A stretch of 64,000 bases of DNA from Candidatus Dechloromonas phosphoritropha (GTDB taxonomy: Bacteria > Pseudomonadota > Gammaproteobacteria > Burkholderiales > Rhodocyclaceae). Of the stretch, positions 17,320-27,042 are shown in pieces. Within the stretch, counting starts at the first letter, position 1, and every line of letters starts with the position of its first letter. The stretch is taken from contig JADKGN010000005.1 in the NCBI GenBank assembly GCA_016722705.1, positions 248,001 to 312,000 on the forward strand, given 5' to 3'. The translations under genes and the position numbers were made by a program. The notes under the pieces are model-generated. The model did no database searches and was not told the origin of the DNA. It saw only the letters and a program-made list of their open reading frames with translations.

Positions 17320-17387
17320 CGAAATGGAGTAAATGTTATTATACGGCCCCCGTCAAGGTGGGCCATTCCCGAGCCTGCCGTTATCCA

Positions 17388-20300
17388 ATGCGCCTGACCA
17401 GACTCAAACTCGCCGGCTTCAAGTCCTTCGTCGATCCGACCGCCGTTGCCGTGCCCGGGCAACTGGTTGGCGTCGTCGGCCCCAATGGCTGCGGCAAATC
17501 CAACATCATGGATGCCGTGCGCTGGGTGCTGGGTGAGTCGAAAGCTTCCGAATTGCGCGGCGAGTCGATGATGGACGTCATCTTCAACGGAACGACGGGC
17601 CGCAAGCCCGTGTCGCGCGCTTCCGTCGAGCTAATTTTCGAGAACCTGCTCGGCCGCGCGCTCGGCCAGTGGTCGCAATATGCCGAACTGTCGGTCAAGC
17701 GCACGCTGACACGGCAGGGGCAGTCGGACTACTTTATCAACAACCTCAAGGTCCGGCGCAAGGACATCACCGATCTCTTCCTCGGCACCGGCCTCGGACC
17801 GCGTGCCTATGCGATCATCGGCCAGGGCATGATCTCGCGCATCATCGAGGCGCGGCCGGACGAGCTGCGCGTCTTTCTCGAGGAAGCAGCCGGGGTTACC
17901 CGCTACAAGGAGCGGCGCAAGGAAACCCAGGGAAGGCTCGAGGACACGCGCGAGAACCTGACACGCGTCGAGGATATCCGCGTCGAACTTGGCAGTCAGA
18001 TGGAACGGCTGGAAGCGCAGGCCGAGGTGGCACGTCGCTACCAGGCGTTGAATGAACAGCTAGTGCAGCGTCAGCAGGTGCTCTGGCTGCTGAAGAAGCG
18101 CGAGGCCGAGGCCGAGCGGCAGCGGGCGGCGCTCGAAGTCGAGCGCGCAGTGACCGATCTCGAGGCACAGAATGCGGCGCTGCGCGAAACCGAGGCGCGC
18201 GCCGAGGAAACTCGCGAGGCACACTTTGCCGCCGGCGATGCCCTGCACCAGGCGCAGGGCGACATGTACGCGGCCAACGCCGAAGTGGCGCGCCTGGAAG
18301 CCGAAATCCGCCATCGCCGCGAGTCGCGCAATCAGCTCGAGGCGCGCCTGGTCCAGCTCGAAGACGAGCTTGCGCACTGGAGCCGGACAGCGGAGAAGCT
18401 CGCGGTCGACCGTCAGAAATGGGAGGAATCGCAGGCGGCCACCCGCCTGCGCGTCGCCGAGGCCGACGAGCACCTGCGCCAGCAGATGAACATCACGCCC
18501 CAGGTCGAGGAAAGCCATGCCCAGGCGCAGGAAGAACTGCAACGCCTGCGGACCCGGACCAGCAACGGCGAGCAGCGGCTCGAGGTCGAGCTGACCAACA
18601 AGGCGCATGCCCAGCGCGCCTTGCAGTCGATTGGCCAGCGCCGCGAACGGCTGCGCGAGGAGGGTGGCGGCCAGGACGTGCCGGACGCGCTGGATCTCGC
18701 CGGGAAGGAAGAGGAACTGGCGCTGCTGCGCGAAGAACTGGCCGGCGATCAGGATCACTTGCAGCAGTTGCAGCAGGAATTGCCGCAACTCGAGGCGAAC
18801 CGCCGCCAGGCGCAGGAAGAATTGCAGCGCGGCGAGCGGGAACTGGCGGGCGGCCAGGCGCGCCGGGCGGCGCTCGAGCAGATGCAGGCGCGCGCCAGGG
18901 AATCGGGCGAATTGCCGGAATGGCTGCGCCGCCACGGACTCGAAGACGCGCCCGCGCTGTGGCAGCAAATTCATGTCGATGCCGGCTGGGAAGATGCCGT
19001 CGAGGCCGTGCTGCGCGAGCGGCTGAACGCCATTCCCTGTGACGATCCGGCCAAGCTTGATGGATGGCTGCATGATCGGCCTGCGGCCCGGCTCGCGGTA
19101 ACCCTGCCGGCCGACGCGGCGAATGGCGAGCGGGTGGGGCGCCTGAGCGAGCGTGTGCACAGCGGCAATCCCGCGCTTGCCGCCGCGCTCGCCGACTGGC
19201 TGGCTCCGGTGCTCACCGCCGACAGTCTGGATGCCGCGCTGGCTCGCCGCGGCGAATTACCATCGGGCACGCTGCTGGTGACCGCCGGCGGCGACCTGCT
19301 GACCCGCGCCAGCGTCACGTTCTTTGCGCCGGACAAGGGCGAGCACGGCCTGCTCGAACGTCAGCGCGAGATCGAGACACTCGGCGCCGGCATTGCCGCG
19401 GCCGAGGAACAGGCCGAAACCGTGCGCGAGCGACTCGCGGTGCTCGACGAGCAGTTCGCCGACAAGCAGGAAGAAATGGGCGAAACGCGCCAGTACGTGA
19501 CCGACCGCCAGCAGCGCGTGCATGCGGTGCAACTCGAGGTGCTTCGGCTTGGCCAGGCCATCGAGCGCCATCGCGAGCAGAAGGAGCGCATGCAGGAGCA
19601 GTTGGCTGAACTGGCTGCCGAGGACGAGGCCGAGCGTGAGCGCGACATGGCGGCCGACGACAAGATCGCCGAGGTGCGCGAGGGCCTGGCCCGCATCCGT
19701 GTCCTCGTTGCCGGCGCCCAGTCACGCCTGGATGAAGCCGAGCGTGCCGTGCGCGCCGAACGCGAGCGCAACGCCGATCTCGACCGCGCCCTGCGCGAGG
19801 CGCAGTTCTCGCTGCGCGAGTCCGAGGGCAAGTTGCAGGACATCTTCGCCCAGCAGGCGCTGGCGCAGCGCGAACTGGGCCGCATCGGGAACGACCGTGT
19901 GCAATGCGCCGAACAGGTTGAGGCAGTCCCGGCCGACGTCATGGAGGAAAACCTGCAGGTGGCGCTGGCAACCCGGCAGGAGAAGGAAAGGGCGCTGGCA
20001 CACAGTCGTGACGCGCTGGAGTCGGCAACCAGCGCGCTGCGCGCGCTTGAGGAACAGCGGCTGCGGATAGAGCAGGGACTCGAGCCGCTGCGTGCGCGCA
20101 TCGGCGACCTCAGGCTGCGGGAGCAGGCGGCGGAACTCAATGCGGAGCAGTTCGCGCAGCAGTTGCGCGAAGCCGGCGCCGACGAGACGATCCTGCGCCA
20201 GGAAATCGGCAACGCCCGCCCGGCTGGCTTACAGGCCGAGATTACCCGGCTCGCCAATGCCATCTCCGAACTCGGGGCGGTCAACCTCGCCGCGCTCGAA

Positions 20301-20888
20301 GAACTGGACACGGCCAGCGAGCGCAAGGGCTACCTCGACATGCAGGCAGCAGACCTCACCGAGGCGATGGAAACGCTGGAAAACGCCATCCGCCGCATCG
20401 ACCGTGAAACCCGCGATTTGCTGCAAAACACATTCGATGCGGTCAACGACCATTTTGGGCGACTTTTCCCGGAATTGTTCGGTGGCGGGCGGGCCGAACT
20501 GGTGATGACGGGCGAGGAAATCCTCGATGCCGGCGTCCAGGTCAGCGCCCAGCCGCCGGGCAAGAAAAACTCGACCATCCATCTGCTCTCCGGCGGCGAG
20601 AAGGCGCTGACGGCAATTGCGCTAGTCTTCTCGCTGTTCCAGCTCAATCCGGCGCCGTTCTGCCTGCTCGACGAGGTTGATGCGCCGCTAGACGACAGCA
20701 ATACCGAGCGTTTTTGCAGTATGGTCAAGAAAATGTCGGCGAATACGCAGTTCTTGTTCATTTCCCATAATAAAATCTCGATGGAGATGGCCGAACAACT
20801 CGTCGGCGTTACCATGCAGGAATCAGGCGTTTCGCGCGTCGTTGAAGTGGATATCGAAGAAGCCTTGAAGATGAGGGATGCGGCTTAA
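17388..20888 (+). CDS. smc: Chromosome partition protein Smc
   Basis: 1166 residues from the ATG at 17388 (MRLTRLKLAGFKSFVDPTAV); ten further codons are open upstream but the conserved N terminus begins here. Walker A GPNGCGKSN (about 31-39), a long coiled coil, the hinge at about 506-650 (LEDAPALWQQIHVDAGWEDA), a second coiled coil, then the ABC signature LSGGEKALTAIALV (about 1066) and Walker B FCLLDEVDAPLDD. It organises and segregates the chromosome as a homodimer with ScpAB, which are not in this window. The stop is followed at once by zipA. Confidence 0.97.
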   Translation: MRLTRLKLAGFKSFVDPTAVAVPGQLVGVVGPNGCGKSNIMDAVRWVLGESKASELRGESMMDVIFNGTTGRKPVSRASVELIFENLLGRALGQWSQYAELSVKRTLTRQGQSDYFINNLKVRRKDITDLFLGTGLGPRAYAIIGQGMISRIIEARPDELRVFLEEAAGVTRYKERRKETQGRLEDTRENLTRVEDIRVELGSQMERLEAQAEVARRYQALNEQLVQRQQVLWLLKKREAEAERQRAALEVERAVTDLEAQNAALRETEARAEETREAHFAAGDALHQAQGDMYAANAEVARLEAEIRHRRESRNQLEARLVQLEDELAHWSRTAEKLAVDRQKWEESQAATRLRVAEADEHLRQQMNITPQVEESHAQAQEELQRLRTRTSNGEQRLEVELTNKAHAQRALQSIGQRRERLREEGGGQDVPDALDLAGKEEELALLREELAGDQDHLQQLQQELPQLEANRRQAQEELQRGERELAGGQARRAALEQMQARARESGELPEWLRRHGLEDAPALWQQIHVDAGWEDAVEAVLRERLNAIPCDDPAKLDGWLHDRPAARLAVTLPADAANGERVGRLSERVHSGNPALAAALADWLAPVLTADSLDAALARRGELPSGTLLVTAGGDLLTRASVTFFAPDKGEHGLLERQREIETLGAGIAAAEEQAETVRERLAVLDEQFADKQEEMGETRQYVTDRQQRVHAVQLEVLRLGQAIERHREQKERMQEQLAELAAEDEAERERDMAADDKIAEVREGLARIRVLVAGAQSRLDEAERAVRAERERNADLDRALREAQFSLRESEGKLQDIFAQQALAQRELGRIGNDRVQCAEQVEAVPADVMEENLQVALATRQEKERALAHSRDALESATSALRALEEQRLRIEQGLEPLRARIGDLRLREQAAELNAEQFAQQLREAGADETILRQEIGNARPAGLQAEITRLANAISELGAVNLAALEELDTASERKGYLDMQAADLTEAMETLENAIRRIDRETRDLLQNTFDAVNDHFGRLFPELFGGGRAELVMTGEEILDAGVQVSAQPPGKKNSTIHLLSGGEKALTAIALVFSLFQLNPAPFCLLDEVDAPLDDSNTERFCSMVKKMSANTQFLFISHNKISMEMAEQLVGVTMQESGVSRVVEVDIEEALKMRDAA

Positions 20889-22091
20889 ATGACCGAACTC
20901 CAGATGGGATTGATTGGCCTGGGCGCTGCGGCGGTGGTCGGAGTGCTCGGCTACAACAAGTGGCAGGAATACCGGCAGCGCAAGCTCGCGGATGCGCTCC
21001 TCAAGCCGCGGCACCATGATGTCCTGCTCGGTGCCGCCCCTGCCAGCGAGGCGTCAGCCGTCCGCGACGAGCCGGAATCGCGCGCTACGGCACCGGTCGC
21101 GACACCCGAACGCCGGGAACCGGTGCTGGCCGACATGCCGCGGGCCGGTGATTCCGCTGAGCCGGTTTTCGCGGAGGGCGATGGCAAGGGCGGTGGGGCG
21201 GAATGGGGTCGCACCGTCTCGCCTCAGGATGAAGCGGAAGTTCCCGAACTGCCGGTGGGCCTGGTTCCCGGAGCCCTGCTCGATCCGCGCCTGGAGTTCA
21301 TCGTGGCGATGGAGTTGGTCGATCCCGTGCCGGCGTCGCAGATCATCGATTCGCAGCTCAGGACGTTGGAGCGCGTGAGCAAACCGATCCACTGGGTGCA
21401 CTTCAATGAGCGCAACCGCGAATGGGAGCGCATCCCGTCGGACAGCGAGGTGCCGGTGCGACGTCTGCGGGTCGGGCTGCAACTGGTTGACCGCACGGGT
21501 CCCGTATCCGAAGCCGATCTGGTGACCTTCACCGGCGCCATGCACCTGCTGGCCGACGAATTGCTGGCCGTGGCCGACATGCCGGCCAGCCGGCTGCTCG
21601 ATCAGGCGGCCGAGATCGACAGGTTCTGCGCTGCGGTCGACCTCGAGATTGGGGTCAATCTGATCAGCCGCGGGACGCCGTTTTCCGGCACCAAGATCCG
21701 CGCGCTGGCCGAGGCGGCGGGAATGGTGCTGGACGACGACGGCGCCTTCACGCGGCGCGATGATGAGGGACGCACCCAGTTCACGCTGCAGAACTTCGAG
21801 ACGAACCGCTTCTCGGCCGAATCGATCCGCAACATCACGACGCATAGTCTGACCTTCGTTCTCGACGTGCCGCGCGTCGCTCATGGCGAGCGGGTCTTCC
21901 AGCAGATGGTCGCACTCGCCAAGCGCTTCGCCGAAACCCTGCAGGGCACGCTGGTGGACGACAACCGGCAGCCGCTGAATGACGTGCAACTTGATCATAT
22001 CCGGCGTGAATTCATCGGCAAGCCGCAAGCGACGATGGCCAGCTTTGGTCTGCCGGCCGGATCGGCACAAGCACTGCGCCTGTTTTCCTGA
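20889..22091 (+). CDS. zipA: Cell division protein ZipA
   Basis: 400 residues. An N-terminal membrane anchor (MGLIGLGAAAVVGVLGYNKW) is followed by a basic stretch and a variable acidic/proline linker (about 35-120). A C-terminal FtsZ-binding domain follows (about 215-400; LISRGTPFSGTKIRALAEAA, HSLTFVLDVPRV, ending AQALRLFS). Identification leans on the smc-zipA-ligA order as well as the domain layout. Its stop overlaps the ligA start by one base (TGATG). Confidence 0.85.
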   Translation: MTELQMGLIGLGAAAVVGVLGYNKWQEYRQRKLADALLKPRHHDVLLGAAPASEASAVRDEPESRATAPVATPERREPVLADMPRAGDSAEPVFAEGDGKGGGAEWGRTVSPQDEAEVPELPVGLVPGALLDPRLEFIVAMELVDPVPASQIIDSQLRTLERVSKPIHWVHFNERNREWERIPSDSEVPVRRLRVGLQLVDRTGPVSEADLVTFTGAMHLLADELLAVADMPASRLLDQAAEIDRFCAAVDLEIGVNLISRGTPFSGTKIRALAEAAGMVLDDDGAFTRRDDEGRTQFTLQNFETNRFSAESIRNITTHSLTFVLDVPRVAHGERVFQQMVALAKRFAETLQGTLVDDNRQPLNDVQLDHIRREFIGKPQATMASFGLPAGSAQALRLFS

Positions 22092-24145
22092 TGGCCGCGC
22101 CGGCACTCGCCGCCGGGCGCGTGCGGGAACTGCGCGCCGAGATCGAGCGCCACAACCACGCTTACTACGTCCTCGACGCGTCGACGGTTCCCGACGCTGA
22201 GTACGACCTGCTGTTCCGCGAACTGCAGGACCTTGAGCAGCAATACCCGGAGCTGCTGACACCCGACTCGCCGACCCGACGCGTCGGCGGCGCTCCGCTC
22301 AGCGAGTTTCCGCCCTGTGTCCATGGCGTGCCGATGCTGTCGCTGAACAACGCCTTTGATCCGGCTGAGGTCCAGGCATTCGACCAGCGCGTGCGCGACG
22401 GGCTGGAAGCGATTGCCGCGGTCGACTACGCTGTTGAGCCAAAATTCGACGGGCTGGCGATCAGCCTGACCTACGAGAACGGGTTATTCACCCGCGGTGC
22501 GACGCGCGGCGACGGGATGACCGGCGAGGAAGTGACGCCCAATCTGCGGACCTTGCGCGGCATCCCGCTGCGCCTCGCCGGCAGCGGCTGGCCGCCGCTG
22601 ATCGAGGTGCGCGGTGAAGTGCTGATGTTCAAGGATGCCTTTGCCTCGCTCAATGCCCGCCAGCGCGAGCGTGGTGAGAAGGAATTCGCCAATCCGCGCA
22701 ATGTGGCCGCCGGCAGCCTGCGCCAGCTCGATTCGCGGATCACCGCCGCTCGCCCGCTGGCGTTTTTCGCCTACGGAGTCGGGGCGGGGGGCGAGGCTCT
22801 GCCGGTCACGACCCATGGCGGTCTGATGGACCTGCTGGCCGCCTGGGGCTTTCCGGTGGCGGCGGAACGCCGGGTAGTCCAGGGCGCTCCGGGTTTGCTT
22901 GCCTACTTTTCCGAGATGGGCGAGAAACGGCACGCCTTACCGTATGACATCGACGGCGTGGTGTACAAGGTCAATCGATTGGCGGCGCAGGCACAGCTGG
23001 GTTTTGTTTCGCGCGCCCCGCGCTTTGCCATTGCCCACAAGTTCCCGGCCGAGGAGGCGCTGACCGAGATCCTCGGCATCGACGTCCAGGTCGGCCGCAC
23101 CGGTGCGATCACCCCGGTCGCCCGGCTCAGGCCGGTATTCGTCGGCGGGGTCACGGTGACCAACGCGACCCTGCATAATGAAGACGAGGTGAGGCGCAAG
23201 GACGTGCGGACCGGCGATACGGTCATCGTTCGCCGGGCTGGTGATGTCATTCCGGAAGTGGTGGCCATCGTCCCCGAGCGCCGGCCGATACGCGACCCGT
23301 TCGGTGGCGAACCGCTGCATCCGCCTTTTGAATTGCCGAAAATCTGCCCCGAATGCGGGTCGACCGTGACCCGGGGCGAGGACGAGGCAATCGCTCGCTG
23401 CAGCGGCGGCCTCTACTGTCCGGCACAGCGCAAGCAGGCGCTGCTGCATTTCGCCGCGCGGCGGGCGCTGGACATCGAGGGGCTCGGCGACAAGCTGGTC
23501 GAGCAACTGGTCGATGCCGGGCTGGTCCATTCGCCGGCCGACATCTACGGGCTGACCGCCGAAACGCTGGCCGGGCTGGAGCGCATGGGCGACAAGTCGG
23601 CGCGGAATCTGGTCGCGGCGATCGCGAAGAGCAGGCAGACGACGCTGGCCCGCTTCATCTTCGCGCTCGGTATCCGCAATGTCGGCGAGGCGACGGCGCG
23701 CGATCTTGCCCGCCATTTCGGCAGCCTCAAGGCACTGCTCGCGGCCGATGATGCCGCCTTGCAGGAGGTACCGGACATCGGGCCGATCGTTGCCGCGAGT
23801 ATTTCCGCTTTTCTCGCCGAGCCGCACAACCGGGAGATCATCGGCCGCCTGCGGGAAGGCGGTCTGACCTGGCCGGAAGGAGAGCAGGCGGAGTCAAGGC
23901 CGCGCGCTTTCACGGGCAGAACGCTGGTGCTGACCGGCACGCTGCCAACGCTCAAACGCGACCAGGCCAAGGCGCTGATCGAGGCCGCTGGCGGCAAGGT
24001 GGCCGGCTCGGTATCGACCAAGACCGATTTCGTGGTCGCCGGAGAGGAAGCAGGTTCCAAGCTGGAAAGTGCCCGAAAACTGGGTATTGCGGTGATCGAT
24101 GAGGCAGAATTGCTGAAATTGTTGGAAAGGGAAGCGGAACAGTGA
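22091..24145 (+). CDS. ligA: NAD-dependent DNA ligase
   Basis: 684 residues, normal LigA length. Domain Ia (YYVLDASTVPDAEYDLLF), adenylation lysine in EPKFDGLAISL (Lys118), OB fold, a zinc finger (CPECGSTVTRGEDEAIARC ... CPAQ), tandem helix-hairpin-helix motifs, and a C-terminal BRCT domain (LVLTGTLPTLKRDQAKALIE). It seals nicks in replication and repair. It shares four bases with galU (GTGA). Confidence 0.97.
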   Translation: MAAPALAAGRVRELRAEIERHNHAYYVLDASTVPDAEYDLLFRELQDLEQQYPELLTPDSPTRRVGGAPLSEFPPCVHGVPMLSLNNAFDPAEVQAFDQRVRDGLEAIAAVDYAVEPKFDGLAISLTYENGLFTRGATRGDGMTGEEVTPNLRTLRGIPLRLAGSGWPPLIEVRGEVLMFKDAFASLNARQRERGEKEFANPRNVAAGSLRQLDSRITAARPLAFFAYGVGAGGEALPVTTHGGLMDLLAAWGFPVAAERRVVQGAPGLLAYFSEMGEKRHALPYDIDGVVYKVNRLAAQAQLGFVSRAPRFAIAHKFPAEEALTEILGIDVQVGRTGAITPVARLRPVFVGGVTVTNATLHNEDEVRRKDVRTGDTVIVRRAGDVIPEVVAIVPERRPIRDPFGGEPLHPPFELPKICPECGSTVTRGEDEAIARCSGGLYCPAQRKQALLHFAARRALDIEGLGDKLVEQLVDAGLVHSPADIYGLTAETLAGLERMGDKSARNLVAAIAKSRQTTLARFIFALGIRNVGEATARDLARHFGSLKALLAADDAALQEVPDIGPIVAASISAFLAEPHNREIIGRLREGGLTWPEGEQAESRPRAFTGRTLVLTGTLPTLKRDQAKALIEAAGGKVAGSVSTKTDFVVAGEEAGSKLESARKLGIAVIDEAELLKLLEREAEQ

Positions 24146-25023
24146 AAAAGGTTCGTAAAGCAGTCTTTCCGGTGGCCGGTCTGGGTACCCGTTTCCTGCC
24201 GGCGACCAAGGCCAGCCCGAAGGAAATGTTGCCCATCGTCGACAAGCCGCTGATCCAGTACGCGGTGGAGGAGGCTGTGGCGGCCGGAATTACCGACATG
24301 ATCTTCGTCACCGGCCGTTCCAAGCGGGCGATCGAGGACCACTTCGACAAGGCGTACGAGCTGGAATCGGAGCTGGCGGCACGGGGCAAGAACGAGACCC
24401 TTGATTTCGTGCGCAACATGATCCCCAAGAACATCAACTGCATCTACATCCGCCAGGCGGAAGCGCTCGGCCTCGGCCACGCCGTGCTGTGCGCCAAGCC
24501 GGTGATCGGCGACGAGCCGTTCGCCGTGCTGCTCGCCGACGATCTGCTCGACGGTGAGCCACCGGTGATGAAGCAGATGACCGATACCTATGATTACTAT
24601 CGCTGCTCGGTGCTCGGCGTGCAGGACGTGCCGCGCGGCGAGACGGGGAGCTATGGCATCGTCGATGCCCGGCGCGTCGCCGATCGTCTGGAGCAGATCG
24701 GTGCCATCGTCGAGAAACCGAAGCCCGAAGTGGCGCCATCGACGCTGGCCGTCGTCGGCCGCTACATCCTGACCCCGCGCATCTTCCATCATCTCGAAAC
24801 AATCAAGGCGGGCTCCGGCGGTGAGATCCAGCTCACCGACGGCATCTCCTCGCTGCTCAGCGAGGAGCAGGTGCTCGCCTATCGCTATTCCGGTACCCGC
24901 TACGACTGCGGTTCCAAGCTTGGCTATCTGCAGGCGAGCGTCGTATTCGGGTGCCGTCATCCCGAAGTCGGGGCGGCTTTCGCTGCCTACCTGAAGGAAG
25001 TCACTGGAGGCCTGAGTGGATAG
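24142..25023 (+). CDS. galU: UTP-glucose-1-phosphate uridylyltransferase
   Basis: 293 residues from a GTG overlapping the ligA stop. The nucleotidyltransferase signature AGLGTRFLPATKASPKEM is followed by VDKPLIQYAVEEAV; also VTGRSKRAIEDHFD and GEIQLTDGISSLL. It makes UDP-glucose for surface polysaccharides. Overlap with both neighbours suggests one transcript from smc onward. Confidence 0.95.
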   Translation: MKKVRKAVFPVAGLGTRFLPATKASPKEMLPIVDKPLIQYAVEEAVAAGITDMIFVTGRSKRAIEDHFDKAYELESELAARGKNETLDFVRNMIPKNINCIYIRQAEALGLGHAVLCAKPVIGDEPFAVLLADDLLDGEPPVMKQMTDTYDYYRCSVLGVQDVPRGETGSYGIVDARRVADRLEQIGAIVEKPKPEVAPSTLAVVGRYILTPRIFHHLETIKAGSGGEIQLTDGISSLLSEEQVLAYRYSGTRYDCGSKLGYLQASVVFGCRHPEVGAAFAAYLKEVTGGLSG

Positions 25024-25567
25024 CAACGAGGCGCGCGCGCTGCTGGCGGATGCCGAACCGATTCATTCCGCAGCGACCATCCAGGCCGCGCTCGGCCAGG
25101 TTGCGGCGCGGATCCATGGGCAACTAGCCAAGCGGAATCCGCTGGTGCTGTGCGTGATGACCGGAGGCGTGGTCTTCTGCGGTCAACTGTTGCCCAGGCT
25201 CGATTTTCCCCTTGACTTCGACTATCTGCACGCCACGCGTTACGGCCCCGAGACGCAGGGCGGCAAGATCTCGTGGCGCAGTGCACCGTGGATTCCGGTC
25301 AAGGACCGGACGGTCCTTGTCGTCGACGACATTCTCGACGAGGGCGTGACGCTGGCGGCGATCAAGGAAAGCCTGAGGCGACTCGGCGCTGCCGAGGTGC
25401 TGCTGGCGGTATTTGCCGACAAGCTGAACGGCAAGAGCAAGCCCGTTTCCGCCGATTTTGTCGGGTTGACCGTACCGGACCGCTTCGTCTTCGGCTTCGG
25501 CATGGATATCCATGGCGCTTGGCGCAATCTGCCGGCCATCTACGCGGTCAGGGAGAAGGCGGGATGA
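25016..25567 (+). CDS. hpt: Hypoxanthine(-guanine) phosphoribosyltransferase
   Basis: 183 residues from a GTG at 25016 that overlaps galU. Type I phosphoribosyltransferase: the PRPP loop is in VLVVDDILDEGVTLAAI, with VMTGGVVFCGQLL (flexible-loop side) and the purine-binding tail VPDRFVFGFGMDIHGAWRN. It converts hypoxanthine (and possibly guanine) plus PRPP to the nucleotide. Genes downstream include a methylthioinosine phosphorylase whose product is hypoxanthine, consistent with a salvage unit. Confidence 0.9.
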   Translation: MDSNEARALLADAEPIHSAATIQAALGQVAARIHGQLAKRNPLVLCVMTGGVVFCGQLLPRLDFPLDFDYLHATRYGPETQGGKISWRSAPWIPVKDRTVLVVDDILDEGVTLAAIKESLRRLGAAEVLLAVFADKLNGKSKPVSADFVGLTVPDRFVFGFGMDIHGAWRNLPAIYAVREKAG

Positions 25568-26271
25568 GTGGTGCCACGGTCAGCGACTTTGTCGACTACT
25601 GGCGGAATGAGGGCGAGGCTTATGTGCGGCGCGGTGATTATGCGTGGATGGCCGGACTGGTTCCCGGCCGGCGCGTGCTCGAAATCGGCTGCGGGCTCGG
25701 TTTCGGCACCGCCGCGCTGGTCGCGCGTGGATTGGCGGTATTGGCGCTCGACACGCTACCGGAGTGCCTGGCGGCCAGTGCCGAGCGCGTGGGCGAGGCG
25801 GCCGGCGGGGTTACCCTGATGCAGGGCGACGTGGCGGCGCTGAGCACGGAACAATTGGCAACGATCGAGACATTTGCCCCGGATGTCGTCGTTTGCTGGC
25901 TGATGGGGGCACCGGCCGTGACGACTGGCGCGGCAGCCGGCGACGAGGGAAAGGCGGTGGCCGCCTATCGTGAGGCCGTTCATCGTCAGGTCGCGGAGTT
26001 GGCGGCGAAGTTGCTTGCGGTGCGCGCCCTGCATCTTGTCGACCGCACGGCAATGCCTTGGCAGGCCAAGGACATCGGGCGCGACACGCTGCTACGCTAT
26101 CATCTGGGGACGACGCTGCGCGACCTGCCGTTCGTTGCCGAACGGCGCAATGCGCTATACCGGAAATTCGAAAGCGAAGCGCTGGATGGTGCCCGCATCC
26201 GCCGCGCCTATCCGGGGCTGAAAGGCGTCGTGCCGACTCTGGCCTCGCTGTTGGCCGAAAGGAAGGGCTGA
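25564..26271 (+). CDS. Class I SAM-dependent methyltransferase, substrate unknown
   Basis: 235 residues from the ATG at 25564, overlapping the hpt stop (ATGA). The SAM-binding motif I is VLEIGCGLGFGTAALVARG, followed by motif II acidic residue in LALDTLPECL and motif III region GDVAALSTEQL. The rest is not recognised. It lies between hpt and the phosphorylase without gaps, so it may share their expression; a link to nucleoside or methylthio metabolism is only positional inference. Confidence 0.75.
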   Translation: MSGATVSDFVDYWRNEGEAYVRRGDYAWMAGLVPGRRVLEIGCGLGFGTAALVARGLAVLALDTLPECLAASAERVGEAAGGVTLMQGDVAALSTEQLATIETFAPDVVVCWLMGAPAVTTGAAAGDEGKAVAAYREAVHRQVAELAAKLLAVRALHLVDRTAMPWQAKDIGRDTLLRYHLGTTLRDLPFVAERRNALYRKFESEALDGARIRRAYPGLKGVVPTLASLLAERKG

Positions 26272-27042
26272 ATGCTGGCAATCATCGGTGGCAGCGGGCT
26301 GACCATGCTGTCCAATCTGGACGTCTCGCATCGCGAGGTGGTGCGTACGCCTTATGGCGAACCTTCGGGAGCGCTGGTCTTCGGGCAGATCTGCGGCCAG
26401 CCGGCAATGTTCCTGCCGCGTCATGGGTACGGCCACACGATCCCGCCGCACATGGTCAACTACCGGGCCAACCTGTGGGCGCTGCATCGCCACCAAGCGA
26501 CAGGCATTATTTCGGTGGCCTCGGTCGGCGGCATCCGTACCGACCTGCAGCCGGGCGAAATCGTCATTCCCAACCAGATTGTCGACTACACGTCGGGGCG
26601 CAAGGGCACTTTCTTCGAGGGCAACGGGTCAGCGGTGACCCATGTCGACTTCACTGAACCCTATGACCACGAGCTGCGTCGGCGGATCGCCGAGGCCGGC
26701 GCGGCACTGGGCATCGCGATGAAGTTCGGTGGCGTCTATGCGGCGACGCAGGGGCCACGCCTGGAAACCGCCGCCGAGATCAATCGGCTCGAGCGCGACG
26801 GCTGCGACCTGGTCGGCATGACCGGGATGCCGGAGGCTGTGCTGGCCCGCGAACTCGGACTGCCGTACGCGGCGATCAGCGTCGTCGCCAACCACGCAGC
26901 GGGACGCGGCAACAGCGCCAATGGCATCCACTTCGAGAGTCTCGATAGGGTTCTGCAGGAGGCCATGGGCCGGGTCCGGGTGGTGATCGAGGAACTGGTG
27001 GGCTGCCGAAGCAGCCGATTGCCGACCGAAATTCCCGGCTAG
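26272..27042 (+). CDS. S-methyl-5'-thioinosine phosphorylase (MTAP/PNP family)
   Basis: 256 residues. Purine nucleoside phosphorylase family, MTAP type: IIGGSGL at the N terminus, phosphate-site RHGYGHTIPPHMVNYRANLW, SVASVGGIRTDLQPGE, TQGPRLETAAEI and the MTGMPEAVLARELGL segment. Substitutions around the purine site and the neighbouring hpt suggest the methylthioinosine-specific branch, in which the product hypoxanthine is recycled by Hpt. Ordinary MTA phosphorylase remains possible. It converges with glnD and their stop codons overlap. Confidence 0.75.
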   Translation: MLAIIGGSGLTMLSNLDVSHREVVRTPYGEPSGALVFGQICGQPAMFLPRHGYGHTIPPHMVNYRANLWALHRHQATGIISVASVGGIRTDLQPGEIVIPNQIVDYTSGRKGTFFEGNGSAVTHVDFTEPYDHELRRRIAEAGAALGIAMKFGGVYAATQGPRLETAAEINRLERDGCDLVGMTGMPEAVLARELGLPYAAISVVANHAAGRGNSANGIHFESLDRVLQEAMGRVRVVIEELVGCRSSRLPTEIPG

